Assembly (NCBI GenBank): GCA_029931535.1
Contig: JAQPZY010001190.1
Coordinates: 1,441,001-1,505,000, forward strand
DNA from: Margaritifera margaritifera
Taxonomy: Eukaryota > Mollusca > Bivalvia > Unionida > Margaritiferidae
Direction of reading: 5' to 3'
Length of the DNA stretch: 64,000 nucleotides
Shown in pieces: positions 61,010-64,000 of the stretch (position 1 is the first letter of the stretch; each line of letters starts with the position of its first letter). The position numbers and the translations under genes were made by a program. The notes under the pieces were generated by a model. It was not told the DNA's origin. It searched no databases and saw nothing but the letters and a program-made list of their open reading frames with translations.

Positions 61010-61754
61010 TTCAATTTTAAAATAATTATATTAATTATATTTGTTTACTGGTTATTTGACGCTAATTGTAAAGTATAATTCATATAAAATGTGTTCATCT
61101 TCATTCTTGTATTACAGGTAATAGTTAATTACAGGTAATAGTTAACCACTAGGCATTTATTTAATTTGTTATTGTTATGTATGTACCTTAACTGATTTAA
61201 AACATCGTAGCTTAATTTAACTTCTTTTGCATGTCACACACACACACACACACACACACACAAAGAACTGCGCAAAGAATGAGCTGACAAGATAACATAG
61301 TTGGACCACTCACATTTATTTTTGAAAGTATACAATACTTTAATCCTGTGCAGTTTATTTTAGTGTGTATTTGGTGTTGTACATTTTGTCCCTGTTAACA
61401 CTTATGCTGTTGTCTAATGCATCATGTTTCTAACAATAAATAAACAGCTTCTAAGGAATTCAAAGAATAATTTGTGTTCTTGATTTTGGTGTAGTTTACA
61501 ACATATGCTTATTGTGCATAATACAATGTTTTCTCCTCTATCGCGATAATTTTCGCCAGACTCTCGTTCTTCATCCTTCTTCTTCTTCTTCTTGTTCTTG
61601 TTCTGTTAAAATGACTTAACAAGTTGTCATATCGAGATACATTTGTAATTTCTACAATATTTTCCATGCTTGATTTCCATTTTTAATGGAATACTATTGA
61701 TCCTTCGTCGTGACAGTAACTCACTCTTAGATAATAAATAACAATCTTTCAGAG

Positions 61755-61758
<4 letters not shown>
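61007..61758. other. No gene recognised
   Basis: AT-rich sequence with a direct 17-bp repeat around ATTACAGGTAATAGTTAA (61115-61145) and the short CA array. Confidence 0.45.
61235..61262. repeat. (CA)n microsatellite, about 14 units
   Basis: A pure run. Confidence 0.95.

Positions 61759-61845
<87 letters not shown>
61759..61845. repeat. (AT)n microsatellite, about 43 units
   Basis: It follows a short AGAGAG run. Confidence 0.95.
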
Positions 61846-61849
<4 letters not shown>

Positions 61850-62117
61850 ATTCGTCAACCACAACAATTTGACTGGGCATTCGCTCGAGTCCCTCGAGCT
61901 GCTACCGACTGAATCTAATCTGGGGTGGACCGATATAGAACACACACGTAAGGAAAGATACTGGATAATACAATTGAAAACTCCTGAGGAGTTAGGCCTA
62001 AATTATAAAGTCTAACCTTCCTAATGCAATCCTGTCAAAACTAAGGCCAGGCATCAGTTTATCAGACGTACGCAATTTTTGCGATAATATTTACCCAAGT
62101 AAATATTCCGTAACACA

Positions 62118-62174
<57 letters not shown>

Positions 62175-62175
62175 T
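62118..62175. repeat. (TTA)n microsatellite, about 19 units
   Basis: A pure run. Confidence 0.95.
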
Positions 62176-62844
62176 TGTTGTTTTTAACTCTTGGCCATTA
62201 TTCCAATATACCATGCTTTTGACATATTTCCTGTCTACCTCCATGTATAACTTTACCAGGATATAATTTCTATTGTACATTGCGTAGATGGCGTTGATTT
62301 TTCGCCATGCATGGTGTCAGTCCCTTGTTCCCAGCCTGAAATTAGGTCAAAACATTTGGTTCTCTGCGCGATAGTCACGATAATCCCTTTTATTTTTGTT
62401 ATACAACTCTGTTGGGTTGATGGCAGCATAAAATAGATTTACCCGTTTTTTAAAGATCGTTTATCAATTTGTTTTAGTCTATGTTTCTTCTATTGTTTAT
62501 TCTTTGTTTGTATATTTCCTCGTCATTCAAACGTGTAGGAGTCAATCATTTCTCTTGGCTTTGTGTTTAGTATTTGTTTTGCGGATGCAAAGTGTTTCTT
62601 TCTCTAACGAGGAGCTTGTTTAGCTCGAAACGTTGGGAAACGATTTTGTATTTGTGCCGTTATAAATTTTGTGTCGATATATATATATATATATATATAA
62701 TTGCAGTACAATCGTGTTGGAAAATGTTACGTCGCTTCTTTTCTGAGCTATTTAATTCATCTTGATTAAACAAATAAAAGGGACACTAGGATTTAAACTT
62801 GAAAGTTGGTTTAGATAAAGAAAGTATAACTCTACAAACAGTGC
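62176..62844. other. No gene; short (AT)n at 62677-62699
   Basis: AT-rich DNA upstream of the candidate exon at 62845. The phrase GCTCGAAACGTTGGGAAACG (62623) is not assigned. Confidence 0.45.
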
Positions 62845-62940
62845 ATGGCTAGCGTCCCGAACATTGAAAGGGCGGCCATTCGATCACCGGCGAGCGCAAG
62901 GAGTGGGAATAGAACAAGCGAAGTAACGAACAAACAGGAG
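62845..62940 (+). CDS. Possible first coding exon of an unidentified plus-strand gene
   Basis: An ATG in GTGCATGGC context opens 32 codons (MASVPNIERAAIRSPASARS, then GNRTSEVTNKQE) that end CAGGAG followed by a GTAATT donor. The exon is clearly more GC-rich than the DNA around it and has Arg/Ser/Ala-rich, disordered-looking content. It ends in phase 0. It lies about 4.9 kb past the stop of the ZC2HC1C-like gene, and any further exons would be beyond the window. I do not recognise it. Confidence 0.3.
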
Positions 62941-62983
62941 GTAATTCAAAGATTGTCATTTCCACTTACAATACCATTATTTT

Positions 62984-63208
<225 letters not shown>

Positions 63209-63414
63209 TGTGTTTGTGTGTGTGTGAGAGAGAGAGAGATAGATAGAGAGAGACACAGAGAGAGATACAGAGATAGAGAGATCTGGATCCATTTAGATAA
63301 AATTGACAGACTGACTGACCAGTCAAGACAGAGAGAGGGGAGGGGGGGGAGAGGCCTTCAGTCATTTCAATATTTAAAAATCATCTGTTTTAGACCCTTG
63401 TTAGGTGCTGAGAT

Positions 63415-63580
63415 TTTTTTTGGTAAATTTCAGGCCACCAAATAACTCGAAAAAATATCCTTGCTCTGATATTTAGAAAGAAAAAAAAGAAAATATTGTA
63501 TCCATTATAGTAATTGATAAAAATTGACTTGAGTTAAAAGAAAAAGAAAAATATCCCAGTTGAAAAGAAAGTCCCCCTCC
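63415..63580. repeat. Interspersed block also present at 26930 and 45190
   Basis: AATATCCTTGCTCTGATATT, then TTGTATCCATTATAGTAATT and a TTGACTTGAGTTAAAAG segment. The same order occurs in hAT remnant 2 (26950-27045) and in the 45043 element (45225-45310). It ends in a C/A-rich tract that in all three is followed by homopolymers. Confidence 0.65.
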
Positions 63581-63604
63581 CAAAAAAAAAAAAAAAAAAA
63601 ACGA

Positions 63605-63710
63605 ACAATACAATACAATACAATACAATACAATACAATACAATACAATACAATACAATACAATACAATACAATTACAACACAATACAATACAATGCAAT
63701 ACAATACAAT
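63605..63710. repeat. (ACAAT)n pentanucleotide microsatellite, about 20 units
   Basis: CAATA units with two interruptions, preceded by a poly-A tract. Open frames of Tyr-Cys-Ile-Val-Leu repeats on the minus strand are artefacts. Confidence 0.95.
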
Positions 63711-64000
63711 GTTTATTCCGCTCAGGTCACTAATGTGACAAATGAGGAGTACAAAGTAAATCAAAAGTAGATAAACATGCTTGTATCATCGATACCAATT
63801 TTTAAAGGGTACGAGTGATGTAGTTACCATCGCGGTGTGGTGAAAAAGGCGTTCTAGGCAATAGAGCTAAATAGTTGTTACAACATTATTCAACTAATAA
63901 TAACAGCTTTAAACATCCTACCACATTTTTCATAGTTCGCATATTACTCAGGTTATTCTTATTTTAGATTTTAACTCTTATATAAAACAAGATATAAGTA
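63711..64000. other. Right edge; nothing recognised
   Basis: AT-rich DNA with no supported feature. Confidence 0.45.

Noticed and set aside
61759..61845. Long open frames of alternating Tyr-Ile (and Arg-Glu, His-Thr, Cys-Val elsewhere)
   Set aside because: They are read-through of dinucleotide and tetranucleotide microsatellites.

Overview
The window is eukaryotic genomic DNA: AT-rich, intron-bearing and packed with dinucleotide arrays, tRNA-derived SINEs, MITEs, hAT remnants and DIRS-type retrotransposons. Protein similarity and repeat style point to a marine invertebrate, most likely a bivalve mollusc (inference; no species marker is visible). Only two protein-coding genes can be named with confidence.

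Layout. (1) 1-12400, minus strand: the 5' half of MLH3, a MutL-family DNA mismatch-repair and meiotic-recombination ATPase. A 230-bp first coding exon (12171-12400) is separated by an 11-kb intron from a long second exon that runs off the left edge. The intron carries a two-hairpin MITE and a structurally complete but mutated DIRS-like retrotransposon (3776-10106) with inverted terminal repeats, an internal complementary region, and gag, RT/RNase H and tyrosine-recombinase remnants. (2) 12400-50400: about 38 kb of mostly repetitive intergenic DNA. It contains several minisatellites, a second and older DIRS copy (18390-24342), an inverted pair of hAT-like remnants flanking that copy (14400-15425 and 25761-27459), SINEs, a 1.16-kb hAT-like element with an 8-bp target duplication (45043-46199), a TIR element (40035-40992), and a run of tandem repeats from 33.7 to 38.1 kb. 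(3) 50437-57966, plus strand: a complete three-exon gene for a 610-residue protein with a long coiled coil and two C2HC zinc fingers, of the ZC2HC1 family and most likely ZC2HC1C. (4) 58-64 kb: AT-rich DNA dense in microsatellites, with one possible first coding exon at 62845-62940.

The two named genes are transcribed away from each other. From my knowledge of the human genome, MLH3, ACYP1, ZC2HC1C and NEK9 are neighbours at 14q24.3, with MLH3 and ZC2HC1C on opposite strands in the same divergent order. The clam-like window therefore seems to preserve an ancient linkage, and this supports calling the second gene ZC2HC1C rather than ZC2HC1A or B. I could not find ACYP1 in the interval by eye. 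There is no functional pathway linking the two genes that I can read from sequence. Most of the remaining sequence is explained by mobile elements and tandem repeats.
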